Source: Aquilaria yunnanensis (Eukaryota; Streptophyta; Magnoliopsida; Malvales; Thymelaeaceae). From it: 64,000 bases of DNA. The position numbers and the translations under genes were made by a program. The notes beneath the pieces are model-generated. The model ran no database searches, was not told the DNA's origin, and was given only the letters and a program-made list of their open reading frames with translations. Positions 1 through 11,140 of the stretch are shown in pieces. Every line of letters starts with the position of its first letter. Position 1 is the stretch's first letter. The stretch lies in assembly GCA_039654915.1 (NCBI GenBank), contig CM077599.1:68230001-68294000 (forward strand), written 5' to 3'.

Positions 1-218
1 ACCTCCTTCCTCTTCTTCATTCCGCCCTGCAACCAGGTTAGGCCTGTTAAGTGTAAAGATAATTTTACCCCTCTATGCAACAGGACTAGCAGGTATATGT
101 GTAAATTGGCAATGTGAACACATAACTTTATTTCTTTTTCTTTTTTTTTTAAAATGTCATATGTCAACTTATTGTTTAGTCTATTAAGTAAAAAGACCCT
201 TAAATCCTTAAGTGTATT

Positions 219-222
<4 letters not shown>

Positions 223-263
<41 letters not shown>
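223..263. repeat. (AT)n microsatellite
   Basis: About 41 bases of uninterrupted alternating A and T, ending three bases before the left arm of the long hairpin at 266. It may mark the insertion site of that palindrome. Confidence 0.95.
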
Positions 264-265
<2 letters not shown>

Positions 266-266
<1 letters not shown>

Positions 267-385
267 CTCTACTTTTTCTTCTCTTCCTACTATAGCACAG
301 TACATATATTATTAGCTAATAATATATGTACTGTGCTAATAATATATGTACTGTGCTATAGTAGGAAGAGAAGAAAAAGTAGAGT
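266..385. repeat. Perfect 50-bp inverted repeat (hairpin, MITE-like)
   Basis: The arm 266-315 is the exact reverse complement of 336-385. The 20-base spacer (316-335) is itself an exact copy of the first 20 bases of the right arm, so the left arm can pair in two registers, one with almost no loop. It lies directly beside an AT microsatellite. No coding capacity and no convincing target-site duplication were found. It is either a small foldback transposon or a hairpin-forming non-coding locus; the perfect arms suggest a young age. Confidence 0.85.
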
Positions 386-766
386 CTGGGCATATTAGTT
401 CAACCGCTTCAACAGGAGAACAACGTTTATTAAATTAGGTTAATAAATAATAAAATTCCTTATTATTTATAAGAAAAAAGTAATATTTAATTAGATATCA
501 ATAAAATAATAGCTTACCCACCACTCATTTTGCCAAAATATTTTTTTTGACTAATATCATCAAGTAGTTTATTTGCTTTCATCTTGAATACGTCAGGTAA
601 CGGCCCATAACCCTCTACTAAATTTTTATCCGACTTTAAGGTTCACATATCAACAACAGTACATATATTTTAAAAAATATATATTTATGTTAAAGAAGAT
701 GACAAATTAGCATAAAAAATGACTAACATATGAGAATTATTACTATTTTTTTAGATTTTATTAAAT
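386..766. other. AT-rich non-coding stretch
   Basis: No open frame, RNA gene or repeat could be recognised here. It could be the interior of the CACTA-like element whose repeat-rich end follows, but I could not find a left terminus. Confidence 0.4.
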
Positions 767-1122
767 TTAGCGACGGCTAACCGTCATTAAATTAGCGACG
801 GTAAGACGTCACTAACTTTAGTGACGCATAACCGTCACTAAATTAGCGACGGTAAACTGTCACAAAATTTAGTGACACATAACCATCACTAATTTAGCAA
901 AGGTAGGACGTCACTAACTTTAACGACGATTCACCGTCACTAATTTTAGCGACAATTCACCGTCACTAAATTAACGACGGTAATCCGTCACTAATATGTA
1001 GTGACTTACAGCTGTCACTAAAGCTTCACCGGACTCTTAGCGGCTATTTACCGTTGCTAATTACCGACAGTTTTTAGCCGTTGCTAATTTAACCGTTGCT
1101 AAATCATATTTTTCTAGTTGTG
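767..1122. mobile_element. CACTA (En/Spm)-type subterminal repeat array with degenerate terminus
   Basis: About ten degenerate direct and inverted copies of a motif built on TTAGCGACGG and its partner CCGTCACTAA fill this stretch. Such arrays are characteristic of the subterminal regions of plant CACTA transposons, where the transposase binds. The right edge, read on the minus strand from 1122, begins CACAACTAGAAAAATA, one or two changes from the usual CACTA-type terminus (CACTACAAGAAAAATA or close variants). No transposase frame and no left end were recognised, so this is a relic or one end of a non-autonomous copy. The motif match is seen directly; the family assignment is inference. Confidence 0.6.
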
Positions 1123-1758
1123 GAACCTTCTACATGCTTGCTTTGGGTAGCCCCTCAAGCCTCCAATTCCCAATGCTGTAGTTTTCTCCGTGCATCATGT
1201 CCCCTTCTTTTCCACCTCTGTTTTGCATTCTTCAAGTTCAATGTTCAACAGCTAACCTCATAAAAGCTATCCAACTTGTTACTTATTATCATCCAAAATA
1301 ATCACAAAAATATTTCAAATGAAAAAAATTCATTTAAATCATAATTCATATGTTTTATGTTTATGATGTGAACTATATTCTTTGTGGTATTAAACGCTTA
1401 GTGAGTGAAATTGTTATGAAATATAAACTTCTAATAGCAATTTGGATGCTTATAATTTTTTATACTTTTAAGGGTTTTTTTTATAAAATTTTACAATTTT
1501 ACAATTTTTTATGACTTTACAACAGTAAAAAAATTGAAATGACTTTAGATAAAATCTCAATTTTAATAACCTTTATATGAAGTAAAAGGGCCATTGCTCG
1601 TTGTTTGGACTAACAACCAATTGTCATTAAAGGAGAAGTTCAAGGAGACTACCTTGCTGTTGATGATGACAACCATGAAGTCGAGCAAAGAGGCCTTCAT
1701 GAAGGCGAAGGAAGAAGCAGAGAAAGATTTTTTGGGAGCAAAATGGAAGCGAACAAAA

Positions 1759-1762
<4 letters not shown>

Positions 1763-1802
<40 letters not shown>
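1763..1802. repeat. (GA)20 microsatellite
   Basis: Forty bases of perfect GA repeat. It makes low-complexity RE or SL runs in several frames, which explains the spurious small open frames over it. Confidence 0.97.
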
Positions 1803-1804
<2 letters not shown>

Positions 1805-2089
1805 CCACCAACCACCAAACAGAAAAACACATTTCGAGTTCCGCCATGCCATAACCGACCGCCACCTCCAATGACCCAAATTCACGCTGCTTCATTCTCG
1901 TCGTATAAACTCATTCACATCACTGCCTTCTCCCCACTTCCTCAAAACCCATCTACTCACTATCATCCCAGTCGCGATCGTCTTCTACTGAAGTTGGCGC
2001 AAAATCCTTCAACGAAATCAACAATTTCATCCTTCATTGGATGAGGCCGATGGAGAAGAATTATTAGCTGGTTTTCCCACTTTTATTTT

Positions 2090-2110
2090 GGGGGGGGGGG
2101 GGGGGGGGGG
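2090..2110. repeat. Homopolymer run of 21 G
   Basis: An uninterrupted run of 21 G residues following a T-rich stretch. Runs this long are rare in AT-rich plant DNA and are error-prone in sequencing, so the exact length should be treated as uncertain. It could form a G-quadruplex. Confidence 0.9.
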
Positions 2111-2295
2111 ATAGAGGTCCAACAACGAGTTGAAAAATAATTAAGTATAATGAAAGAAATTTTGATTTCTCATGTTCTTCGAATTCTTTTAATCAATGGG
2201 TAAATTTAAGTGTAATCCACTACTTTATTAAGAAAAAAATTTTGATGGTGGCAAATAATGGTACTGCCGTCATCCTAAATTCTCTAATTCATTTA

Positions 2296-2612
2296 CACCT
2301 AATTCGTTTTAACTTAAGCTAACTTAATTCAAAATAACTTATTTTTATATTTACATCTTTTTTACTTGAAATTATTTAAGTGAAATAATCCATTGATTGT
2401 AAAATTTTTATAATATTATTAATTTTTTGTAAACTTTTTTTTTAAACATTAGAAAATAAAATTTCATAAAAATGTAATAACATTATAAAAATTTTGTTTC
2501 AAATAGGTTATTACACCTATATAATATTGGCTTTCAAATGAAATTGGTTTTAGGTAAAAAAGAATTAAAACCATTTTAAATTAAGTTAACTAAAGTTAAA
2601 ATGAATTGGGTG
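2296..2612. mobile_element. Palindromic MITE, copy 1 (TTA target duplication)
   Basis: The left end (CACCTAATTCGTTTTAACTT) and the reverse complement of the right end (CACCCAATTCATTTTAACTT) form a terminal inverted repeat that continues for about 40 bases. Both sides carry TTA (2293-2295 and 2613-2615), as expected for Tourist-like (PIF/Harbinger) MITEs. The interior shares blocks with the element in kinesin intron 20 (3751-4090), so both belong to one family. There is no coding capacity. Confidence 0.65.
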
Positions 2613-2615
2613 TTA

Positions 2616-3033
2616 GTTTTTTTTTTACTTACTATTGGCTAAAATTTTTTAAAAAAAATTATATTTAGAAACTTTAAGTCTTGTAGTTTCTCAATATAAT
2701 TTTTTAAAAAAATTTATCAAATAATAATATAAATAAATTCAAGTAAAATTTAAGTTAAAAAACTGAAATAGAGCATAAACTTGGGACGGATAGAGTTTGA
2801 AAATCCCACTCAACCACATTTCTCACAAATACTCAGCTTCACAGATGAATCAAATTTTTAATACTGAGAAACACATCACCAATACCGGACGAACTCCGTC
2901 TCCGTATCCCCGTATCGTGGAATATTTCTAAACAAATAATAAACGAATAATTAAATAAAGAAAGCTCATTTGGTTTCTATACACACCTTTTCTGAACCCT
3001 GTACTCTGTTTTACCAATTCGGTCCCGACCACT
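2616..3033. other. 3' flank of the kinesin gene
   Basis: AT-rich sequence downstream of the kinesin stop codon, which is at 3034-3036 on the minus strand. It should hold the 3' UTR and poly(A) site, but I see no clear AATAAA on the minus strand and cannot place the transcript end. Confidence 0.4.
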
Positions 3034-6000
3034 TCAGTTAATAGCAGTGAGCGGAACTCTGGGATCTCTCAAGGACTGGGCAGCTTCATTCTGCCCAGCT
3101 AAATGTTTAGCGTCTCCGTTAGGCTGTCTTGTGGATTTTGCATCCCAGAATGACTTCAACAACTCTTCAAGTGGAGGAGTTTTGAGTTCCTCAATGGATG
3201 AAATACTTGGAAGATTCAACAACCTCTTTCTTGGTGTCGAACAAGAAGGTTCATCCACCTGTAAATCGAATTGAGACTTTCAACTCGGCTGGAAAATTGA
3301 AATAACAATGCATTTCATTTTCCATAAATAAACAAAATCTTCACTTCTTACCATGTATTCATCATGAAGACATTTCCCAGCATAGTCCGTAATTTCTAGA
3401 ATCTTTTGGTAGTGTCCACCCTTTAATTCCCTTAAATTACTACAACAAGGAACCATCATGGAACTTAGATTCCCACATGCATCATGGTCAAGCTGTAGTG
3501 AACCTGCCAAGGATTTGAATTTTAAGCTCCATTATTGTGTCAATGCAGCTCCATTACAATACCAAAATGTAGAGGAATAAGATACCCACCATCAATGCAT
3601 GCAAGTATGCTATTGCACGCGTCATCCACATCTTCAAGAGTAGATGAAACAGCAGAAGAAACCCGAGCACGAAGAAGTTGGTTTGCTTCCATTCCTCCCC
3701 TAATAGAAGAAATGAGCAAATCATTTGGATAGAAACTAGAAACTACAGAAGCTAATTCATTTTAACTTAAATCAACTGACTTATTTTTACTTTTACATCT
3801 TTTTTGCCTAAAACCAATTTCCATTTAAAAGCCAATATTATGTAGATACAATAATCTATTTGAAAGTAAATTTTTATGATGTTGTTAAATTTTTATGAAT
3901 TTTTCTTTTTAAATGCTTTAAACTAGAAAAATTCATAAAAATTAAGTAAAATTACAAAAATTGTATTTTCAATGGATTATTGCTGCTACATAATATTGGA
4001 TTTTAATTAAAATTAGTTCCGAATAAAAAAGACATAAGAATAAAATAAGTCATTTTGAAGTCAATTGACTTAAGTTAAAACAAACTGGCCGTAAGGTGAA
4101 AGGAATACCTAACAATGGAATCCATTGAAGCAACATTCCTTGCTTCTAGACTGGTCAAGGATCCCTGAGCATCATTCCACTGTTTTGCACTCATTTTTGC
4201 TTTCTTTGAGCTGTTTTCACAAGTAAATATATGAGAAGATTCTAATCAACACAGAAATTCACTTAATTTATTTGTATATTGCCAATCAGAACAGAATTAA
4301 TTTGCATATCTGTTGTTTTCAAAGCGCCATACCAGTCCTGGAGCATTCCTTGCAAGTCTTCCTTCCCATTTTCTACAGCTGACATATCTTCATCATGGTT
4401 AGATTCTGTTTTTCCCATGTGGTCCAGCCATTCCGCTTTAATCTTATAAGTTGATTCCTGCATGGTTGATATTTCCTGCTGTATTGTGCTCGTTTTGCTA
4501 GAGGTGTGCTCTTGGAGATCATGGACTGCCATTTGGACCTAGCAATGAATGTAGTGAATTAATTCTCCAAACTTGTCCAGCTCATCAAATCTAATTGACA
4601 ATTAATCAAATGACAATGACTGTAAGTACCAGATTTTTCTTCCGAGCATTTGAACTTGCAATTAGATCAGCAATCTTTTCCAACAACAGGCTTTCTTCTT
4701 TGCCTGCACATTCCTAAGAAACAAATAACAGCAGACCTTAAGGCTTGAACTCGAACTTTCTTTGATGTGTGGTAACTTAGAAGATTTCAGATCTATTACC
4801 ACCTCAAACTTGTTCCCAAACTCAGACAATTTGTGGTCATTTATTCTTTGTGCTTCTTCCACCATCTCAGTAAGCTTGGACACATGCATGTGCAAGATCC
4901 CAAAGAAATTCAATGTTATTTTGGAAATTGACCTTGCATTGTCCACAGCTCTAGAATGCGCCTGTGATCATTTTCAAATTCCTAAGTAATTCTTTAGACA
5001 CCCCAACTACAGATGAAAGGACAATAAACATAAAACAAGAGATAACATACATCACGCTGGTGCTGTGCAAATGCATTTAGCTTCTCTTCTTGTTGGTAAA
5101 GGGTGCTTAGTAGATCATTAAGTAGTGCATCAGCTTCAGTAGTGACTCCTTTGAAAAGCTGAATTATTAGAAACAACATCATGAGCAGCAGAATGCTGAA
5201 AGATCTAGTGAAATATGTGCTTATTATAACAATTCTTACATCCTCGAGAGCATGTGAATGCCTAGAAACTTCAGCATTTAGATTACTAAATGTTGATTGA
5301 GAATTCTCATCCAGCTCAGCTGCTATATTGTCCAAGGCACTGACACCAGAGCCATACATAGCTTTTAACTTCCCTAATCTTCCTTGAAGTTGTTCAGTCG
5401 CCTTCAGTCACACCAACGTTTAAGTCAGTATTTTATAAATGACAAATGAATCCTGAAAATTCCTCAAAAGTGGTAATTTTACCTTTGCCTTTTCGGTCAC
5501 AAACGATTCCATATCTCCCTCAATGTCCCTTAGCTGTTGTTCTTGTTGAGTCACAGAAGCTGCTACTGTCTTGTGCAAGATCTCAAGTTGTTGGGTCAAT
5601 TGGGATTGGAATTTTTGGATAAGCGCTTTATTTCCATCCTCAATTTTGTCCTTACGCTCTTATTATAGGAGATGACCAATTAATTTTTTTTAAAAAAAAA
5701 AGACCAATTTTTGAAGCCAAAAGTGTTCCAAGGTAACTAAAAAGGACACTAACCGATTTTTACGAACAAATTAGATACATCAAATGCAACACTTTCTAGC
5801 TCTGTTCGTAGATCAACAGCACACTCAACAAGTGCTTTCTCTGTACGCAATGAATTTCAGAAGCTATTAGGAATGGTGTGAGCAGAGGATACACAATCCA
5901 CACAGAAATAAATCTTAATTTTATGTCTTGCAAATATGTAATTCGCATGCATATGAACAGTAAGAATGTTTTCAGATAGCATAAAAAGGAAAGCTAAATG

Positions 6001-9000
6001 AAAAGAATTCTTAGAGATATCATAATACAAGCTAGACCTCCAAATTACCTAAGCTGGGCCAATTTAGTGGAGAAACAAACTCTTGAAATATGTAGAAGGA
6101 AAAGCTCTCTCACCAGATTTGAGAAGAGTAGATATGAAAAATTCCTTTTCTTTGATTGTCCCATTAGCTTGACGATATTTCTCTTCTAGATCAAGTAGTG
6201 AATGTTGAGTTGCTTCAAGATTTTTCTGAAATTTTTGAGGAACCGGGATCAGTCTTAGAATAGTCTGAAAAAGCAAAAAGAGTGGGACGAAGAAATCAAT
6301 CTCTATGTGGTCCCAAATGAAAAATACCTCCGTTCTCTCAAGTTTCTCACTTATTTCTGTCATTAGAAGTTGCTGTGACTTGCAGAGTTCCTGAAGCTCT
6401 AGAAGTTGCTGCCACCAATTTGATATAAAGTAATCAAACTATTTAAACATACATCATATTCCTTTCTTTTCGTTTTCTTTAAAAAAAAAAAGTGAACCTT
6501 TTCTCTTCCTAAGAATGTACCTTGTCTTTGGATTCTGAATCAAGTTCCATGCGCTCTATTTTTTCAGCCATAGCCTGAGGTGAAGTATGAATTACAAACT
6601 CAGTTTATAAGACAATAAGGAGATTAAGCACTGATATATAATAATATTCGACCTTCTTTTCAGCTTCTTCTTGGAGATAACGATCTCTTGGAATGTATAT
6701 CCCATTTTTCTCTCTGGCAGCATAAACCTCTGAGAAGAAAATTATTAGGAACAGGAATTATTCAGGATGTTTAAAGTCTGCATAAGCCAAAAGTATAGAA
6801 ACTCTACCTTGCTTGAGTCGATCAATTTCAGAGTACAAATCCTTGATCATAGCAGACTTCATCATTTTTTGATTTACCTGAGATGCAGATTCAACCCAAA
6901 CAATTCCAGAACAAAGTGAGATGAGGCAGGAATTGCACTTAGGAAAAGGAAAAAAACAAAACCTGTTCCTATTAGTTCGATGCAGCAAAGAGAATTCAGC
7001 ATGAGTGACAGAGGAAAGGGAAGAGTTGTGCAGGGGGTTCACGATAACAGCACAGACCTCTGGTTTGTTCTTGATATTTTTGGCACGGTGTGCATAATCG
7101 AGAGTGCTAAGTGTTTCCTCCAAGCAATGGATAGATGGTGATATTGTGGCAATTATACATGTTTTTGTCTTTCCTCCCAAGGAATCCCTCAACAGTCTTG
7201 TCAGTTTGCTATCCCTAATAGTTGCAAACATATAGCATAAGTTTCATGGCATTTTTTGCTGTCTGTACTCCCTAACAGCCAACAAATCTACCTGTATGGA
7301 ACATGAACAGAATGCTCAACCAAAGCATTAATAACACGACCTAGTGTGAGCAAGCTTTTATTAATCTCTCCAGCTTCCCTAGCTCTTCCCTGCAATAATA
7401 GATTTACCAGTGATCAAGGCATAGCATGGCTATAATTTGAAAATCATGTCAAATTAGTGGTTAAAAAGCAGCAGTAGAAGCATCAGCACATCAAGAAACA
7501 CATATTTGTAAATGTATCATTAAGCAAATATAGTGTTCACGAGACTGTCATCAGGGCACATGTACCTCTCGAGCACCAGAACGTGAAATATTCTCCGAAC
7601 CAGCAAGGTCAACAAGGTTTAGTTTTCCACATTTAATCATCTCTTCTCCCTCTGGAGTGCACTCCTTGATGTGTATTGTAATAGAAAAAATGGAATGAGA
7701 ACGACTACTTTGTTTGTTCAAAAGAGTCTCTGCCGTGCGTCTTTTAGCAGAACCCTTTTCCAATATCTTGTAAATTTCATTTGCAGTACACACTATCTCT
7801 TCTTCCAACCCTCTGACAAAAACACCTCCTTTACCATCTTCCATTAGGGCAATGGGCTTCTTAGATTTGTCATCTATGAACTTTGAAGTTTCCTCTGGTG
7901 CTAAAAGATCTGTTATCTCCTCATTATACAGCTCTAGAAATGTAACTTTCATGCTATATTCAGCGCACTGAGCTTCCAGTATATCAAAAATTTCTTTAAC
8001 AGCTCTTGGGATGACACCAGCATCACTTGGGAATTCCCCATTCTGCTAAAAGCAAACTGCCCCTTAAAATTGACCACAAACTAAAGCAAGAAATTACAAA
8101 AGGAAATTAGTCTAACTTGAATGAAGAAAGATGATTACACCTTCCTTCTTGATTCTCCTTCCATTGTGTATGTTTTCCCAGTTCCAGTTTGACCATATGC
8201 AAAGATAGTGCAGTTGTAGCCCTCTAAAACTTCATTAACAATTGGTGAAACAGCTGCTTCATACAAGTCCTGCTGCTGAGAGGCCGGTCCAAACACCTGC
8301 ACCAAAACATTTGACATTTCTCTCAGCACCACAAGGGGTAAAATCTAATCATTCAAAATTCCATGAATGAGTTCCTAAGTTTTGTTTGGTTTTCAAAGAT
8401 GAACACCAAAAAGAAATGAAGCAACATGTGTAACAGAAACTGTGATTGGCACATTAAAAGAACAGAAGATAAGAAGCTGCGGGAGTGGAGAACCATACTC
8501 AGATTGAGACGCTATTTATCCGCAGAATGACAGTTGTCCCTAACCGAATAAATTGAGAAAAAGAAGAATTCGCCTTCAGACCCGAAATGCTGTTTCTTTC
8601 TGTCTCGGATTTAACTTGAAATTTGTGTTTACTTCAGTATCTTATTCTTAACAGCATATTGAACAATCCAATAAGTTAGATGCATAAAATTAGACCATTA
8701 CCATTCACTTCCTAGCATTTTTCCGAAATTCATCAGCTGAATAAAGAAACAGAAACAGAGAGCCAAACCTTGTCGAAAAGAAAAGTTCTATCGATCTGCT
8801 TATTAGCAATGTTCTGAACAGCAGAAACCTCTCTTTTGCCTTCGTTGCAAGAAATGACAACCGGCGTGTGAATCCTCGCCTCGTCCTCACTTAACGGCCT
8901 ACAAAACAAGTATCTCATCCATCAAATCAGACAGGAAGAAGCACAGAGAACGAGTCCAGAACCCGTAACACGGAGCTCCACTCACCTGCAACGCACGATA

Positions 9001-9146
9001 ACTTGCACATTGACGCCTTTCTCCTTATCATGCTTGCTACTGAGATTCGAATCGGCCGATCGCAGATCCCGCGCCGTTTTATCGGTCGAACGCGGAGTCT
9101 GTGCCGGCGAAAGCGACACCAAACCTCCGCCTCCTCTTCTCTCCAT
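3034..9146 (-). CDS. KIN5D: Kinesin-5 motor protein, KIN-5D type, complete, 22 exons
   Basis: Plus-end-directed BimC/Eg5-class mitotic kinesin that crosslinks antiparallel spindle and phragmoplast microtubules as a homotetramer. Exons (all GT-AG, frame kept): 8986-9146, 8769-8898, 8141-8296, 7566-8042, 7292-7389, 7058-7214, 6808-6877, 6653-6729, 6521-6574, 6328-6408, 6114-6225, 5754-5840, 5483-5658, 5240-5401, 5051-5158, 4803-4961, 4630-4713, 4333-4538, 4109-4210, 3590-3699, 3352-3503, 3034-3258. They sum to 3144 nt, 1047 residues plus stop, close to Arabidopsis KIN-5D. The motor is N-terminal: P-loop GQTGTGKT at 132-139, switch I SSRSH at 261-265, switch II DLAGSE at 294-299. The neck [15 protein letters not shown] and a long coiled-coil stalk follow. 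The C-terminus has a BimC-box-like TP-RKR site near residues 981-985 and ends PLTAIN. The start at 9146 is chosen because its [19 protein letters not shown] reading matches family N-termini. No internal stops or missing catalytic residues were seen. Splice sites are by eye. Confidence 0.96.
3751..4090. mobile_element. Palindromic MITE, copy 2, inside kinesin intron 20
   Basis: About 340 bp with terminal inverted repeats (left GCTAATTCATTTTAACTTAA, right end reverse-complemented GGCCAGTTTGTTTTAACTTA, both continuing into matching blocks). It fills most of intron 20 (3700-4108). Its interior shares blocks such as GCCAATATTAT with copy 1 at 2296-2612. It lies clear of both splice sites. No target-site duplication could be fixed. 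Confidence 0.65.
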
Positions 9147-9360
9147 TCAGCTGCCGCAAACGGTGAGTCGAGAAGATCCAATTCAGTGATTCACGAGTTG
9201 ACTTGGAGAAATCTCCGAGAACGGAAGATTCTAGATCAGAAACGGCAAAAATTAGGTAGGAAATGCACTGGATCAAATCGCCGGCCGCCGTTGGTAACTT
9301 CAAATGGCCAGTAAGAAAGAGAGAGGGAGAGAGCGGTTGGAGTGTTATAGCGTGCGAGTA
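9147..9360 (-). promoter_or_regulatory. Kinesin 5' leader/proximal promoter with out-of-frame upstream ATGs
   Basis: Sequence just upstream of the kinesin start. On the minus strand an ATG at 9303 opens a 74-codon frame, and another at 9181 opens an 84-codon frame. Both are out of frame with the kinesin and run past its start codon. If the transcript begins upstream of 9303 these would act as overlapping uORFs and lower translation. No TATA box was found; the transcription start is unknown. Confidence 0.4.
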
Positions 9361-9473
9361 TCTAGTACAACATTTTTCATATTAAATAAAACGTTAAAAT
9401 CACTTTATCAGAAAACAAACCGTTAACTATAACGTTATACTTCAATTAGTTTAAATTTTGTGGAGTATATAAT

Positions 9474-10600
9474 TCTAGGCAAAAATCTTACATTTGCCAT
9501 TAATGTTTTGAACTGGGCTCAAACTTGCCACTAAGTTTTTTTTTTCTGAATTTATCACTGATGTTTTAAAATGATTCAAATGTACCATTGGCAGTTAAAA
9601 AATAATAAAAAATAGTTTTTTATTATAAAAAAATTCTCGTAACAAAAAAGGCTAAAAATAGCAAATCTTGAAATTTTGGGGTAATTATGTAACTTTTAAA
9701 AAATATCAGGGACTTTACATTTTTTATAGATAAATTTCCCAATAATGTTTTATAGTGCGCTCAAATTGGCCATTAATTTTTTCTTCTTATACTCAACTAG
9801 TCACCCAACTGCCTCCGACAGGCAGTAGTTCTGTCGCCCTTCACAACACCAAATTGTTGTTGTTGTTGCACCATTATTTATGAGCCTAGCCCAGAAACGA
9901 CATCCAACAAGCAGCAACCCAGTTCTAAGTTGCAACTCCTTCATTCTCCCTCAACCTCATCATTAATTCCGCCTAATAGACTTTATCTGTTCGTCAGTGA
10001 ATGAGACACGTGAACTCACGTGCAGCCATCAGTGAATAAAACATCATCATCGATCAAAGCAGAAGCCTTATTCTCACACTTGAGACCAAAACCCCCAAAA
10101 GGATAAATCCAAAAATGAAACTGGAAACCTAAAAATTAAAACAAAAGTTTAGGTTTTTTGAACTTTAAACATCGATCTACAAAAATATGGTAAGAACTTG
10201 GAAAATATGGCTTTTAAAAAATTTGAAGATGAGACAAAGAAGAATCAAACCATGTAAAAACCTTTAAAATTTGGAAATCTTTTGTCTTTGGCTACCACAT
10301 ACAATGGCTGAAAAATCTCCAACAATAGCTGAAAAATCTCCCATTAACTGAGATCCTCAAGAGAAGAGCAAGTGATTTCAAACAACTAATTACCTAAGGC
10401 CCTTGAAGTTTTTTAAAAAACATATTATCACCTAAAAATTTCAAAACTTATTACTTTTAACGTTTTTTGCTAGTTTTTTAATGGGTAGTGACATATTCAT
10501 CCCAAGTTTGAAACTTTAGTTACATATTTGAACCATTTTAAAATATTAGTGGTAGATTTGAACAAAAAATATTAATGGCAAATTTAAGATTTTTTTTTCA
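9474..10600. mobile_element. Non-autonomous DNA transposon with long (~230 bp) terminal inverted repeats
   Basis: The left arm (about 9474-9720, starting GGCAAAAATCTTACATTTGC) is matched in reverse complement by about 10390-10600 (ending, when reverse-complemented, in AAAAATCTTAAATTTGCCAT). Matching blocks continue inward for over 200 bp with moderate divergence. The central 600 bp is less AT-rich and holds no recognisable transposase. Long terminal inverted repeats suggest a Mutator-like (MULE) derivative, but no 9-bp target-site duplication was found, so the class is inference. It sits about 330 bp upstream of the kinesin start codon. Confidence 0.55.
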
Positions 10601-11035
10601 TATTTCTATTTCCCATTATAGTTTATCACAAAATACAAATAAGATTTAACATTAAGTTTAAAATACTCATCTTAAAATAAAGGCTTTATTTGTCCTAAGT
10701 TCAATCTATACCATATTGTGCTTGATTGGTTAAAGCTTGGTAATTGAACCTGGTTTGCATGAGAGATTAATTCAGTGAAAATATTAATCAAGGAAGAACC
10801 TGAAGGAAGAAATGTATTTAATAAAAAAGAATTCCTACAAGGAATAGAATCCCTCATTAATTGCAATTCTAGAATATCACGATTGGCACTCATGTCTATA
10901 AAAGAGATTTGTATGGATCATATAAGGTATATAATTGGTACCATATTAGGCTTGGCTTAATAGGGGTCGGCCACTCAAGCCTAGCTTATGACAGATAATG
11001 GGGCCTAGGGGAACTTCTACCCAAGAAAGGAATCC
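10601..11035. other. Probable body of a decayed LTR
   Basis: AT-rich sequence leading up to the TATA box and LTR end that follow. It presumably includes the U3 part of that LTR, but I cannot place the LTR start. Confidence 0.3.
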
Positions 11036-11140
11036 TATATAAGGATGATGATTAGGTAAAGTGGGATTCCTAGAATCAAAAGGAATCCCCTTACTAATTG
11101 CATACCCAAGGGTCCACGACAGTGGTGCCATATGTGGGAA
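11036..11140 (+). mobile_element. Decayed Ty3/gypsy LTR end with TATA box and primer-binding site
   Basis: A TATA box (TATATAAGG, 11036-11044) precedes an apparent LTR end in CA at about 11121. One base later comes TGGTGCCATATGTGGGAA (11123-11140). That string has the form of the primer-binding site and leader start seen at the Tat-type element at 41561-41579 and at two other LTR ends in this window. No gag or pol could be read downstream, so this is a truncated relic. The tRNA primer was not assigned. Confidence 0.45.

Larger units (their letters stand above)
1123..2295. other. Non-coding intergenic DNA with two simple repeats
   Basis: Open frames here are short and mostly created by the GA repeat. 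The part around 1590-2050 is less AT-rich than its surroundings and might be an old exon or UTR, but I recognise no protein in it. Confidence 0.4.

Noticed and set aside
1594..1895. Several overlapping frames of 60-110 codons on both strands
   Set aside because: They are produced by the GA microsatellite and contain RERERE or SLSLSL runs; nothing outside the repeat resembles a protein.
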